Of a stretch of DNA of 64,000 bases, positions 63,640-64,000 are shown piece by piece. Made by a program: the position numbers and the translations under genes. The notes under the pieces were generated by a model. It saw only the letters and a program-made list of their open reading frames with translations. It made no database searches and was not told the DNA's origin. The first letter of the stretch is position 1. The number at the start of each line of letters is the position of its first letter. This DNA comes from Rhabdophis nuchalis (Eukaryota > Chordata > Lepidosauria > Squamata > Natricidae), in contig CM077647.1 of NCBI GenBank assembly GCA_039707465.1, forward strand, positions 172,792,663 to 172,856,662, written 5' to 3'.

Positions 63640-64000
63640 TTCACCTCTATAATCCTCAGCGAGAAGCTGTGAATGTTAATAAAATGATATATCATTAATG
63701 TTTGTCATCAGATAAAAAGTTCTCGAAAAGAATTGGGTTGCACATAATTTTTTCAAAACTTTGTTTTATTTAATGTACAATCAACTGGTCCTTCCTCCCA
63801 TAAACTCACAGGGGGGAATATGGCCTCCCAATCCTTTTCTTAATTGAAAAATGCACAAGCAAGTTATGTTCATTCAAATGTGATTAATCCATAACCACAG
63901 ATCCACAGTCATAGCGACCGCAACAGTTTTCCAAAATGTACCTAACACCCCTATTTTGAAAAATGCACCATTCTGGTTGTGAAGAGCTTTTGTTTTGCCA
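63640..64000 (+). repeat. Paralogous flank shared with the V21 downstream region
   Basis: Matches 55850-56240 and 56876-56988 nearly base for base (GCGACCGCAACAGTTTTCC, ACCATTCTGGTTGTGAA, CTTTTGTTTTGCCA) once the L2 at 56243-56875 is removed. No gene. Confidence 0.85.

Overview
This window is vertebrate DNA from the variable part of an immunoglobulin heavy-chain (IGH) locus, most likely of a squamate reptile and probably a snake. The squamate call rests on the repeats: Sauria-type SINEs, Bov-B (RTE), young L2-like and CR1 LINEs, squamate L1, a Penelope-like fragment and hAT MITEs. The snake preference is an inference from CR1 tails running into pentanucleotide microsatellites and long ATT tails on L2. 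No bacterial, viral or CRISPR feature was seen.

All recognisable host genes are VH segments on the + strand. I count 23 units, numbered V1-V23 here, plus one orphan RSS. Each complete unit has an octamer (ATGCAAAT or ATGTAAAT), a TTTAAA box 14-18 bp downstream, a split leader (first exon 40 or 46 nt), a short intron, a V exon encoding an FR1 with [14 protein letters not shown] sequence and the usual Cys23/Trp41/Cys104, and a heptamer-23-nonamer RSS. Thirteen units are open from ATG to RSS (V2, V3, V5, V6, V7, V9, V11, V12, V13, V15, V17, V20, V21); V9 and V11 have weak RSSs. Ten are broken or relics: V1 (CDR2 frameshift), V4 (leader stop), V8 (FR1 fragment), V10 and V14 (promoter/leader relics), V16 (several lesions), V18 (FR3 stop), V19 (3' remnant), V22 (LINE in leader, Cys104 lost) and V23 (ATG to TTG). 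No D, J or constant exon is present.

Layout: 1-0.6 kb V1; 0.7-2.3 kb a GC-rich block with a 98-bp tandem repeat and an ANKRD54-like exon; 2.3-10 kb repeat-rich DNA without V genes (2.0-kb L2 on the minus strand); 10-28 kb V2-V11, with V4-V9 forming one set of close paralogues; 28-36 kb LINE-rich, with V12 and a 48/50-bp polypyrimidine tandem array; 36-64 kb V13-V23, a second set of near-identical units interrupted by LINEs, SINEs, an LTR-like element and hAT elements, including an L2 copy with a 735-codon RT reading frame.

The units have grown by tandem duplication, so paralogous copies serve as empty sites for dating transposon insertions. In expression the segments work together as the V pool for V(D)J recombination: one V is joined through its 23-RSS to a D-J element outside this window and is transcribed from its own octamer promoter. 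A recurrent intergenic block carrying a CTCF-like GGGGGCA core lies upstream of several units and may be a locus-architecture element; that part is inference.
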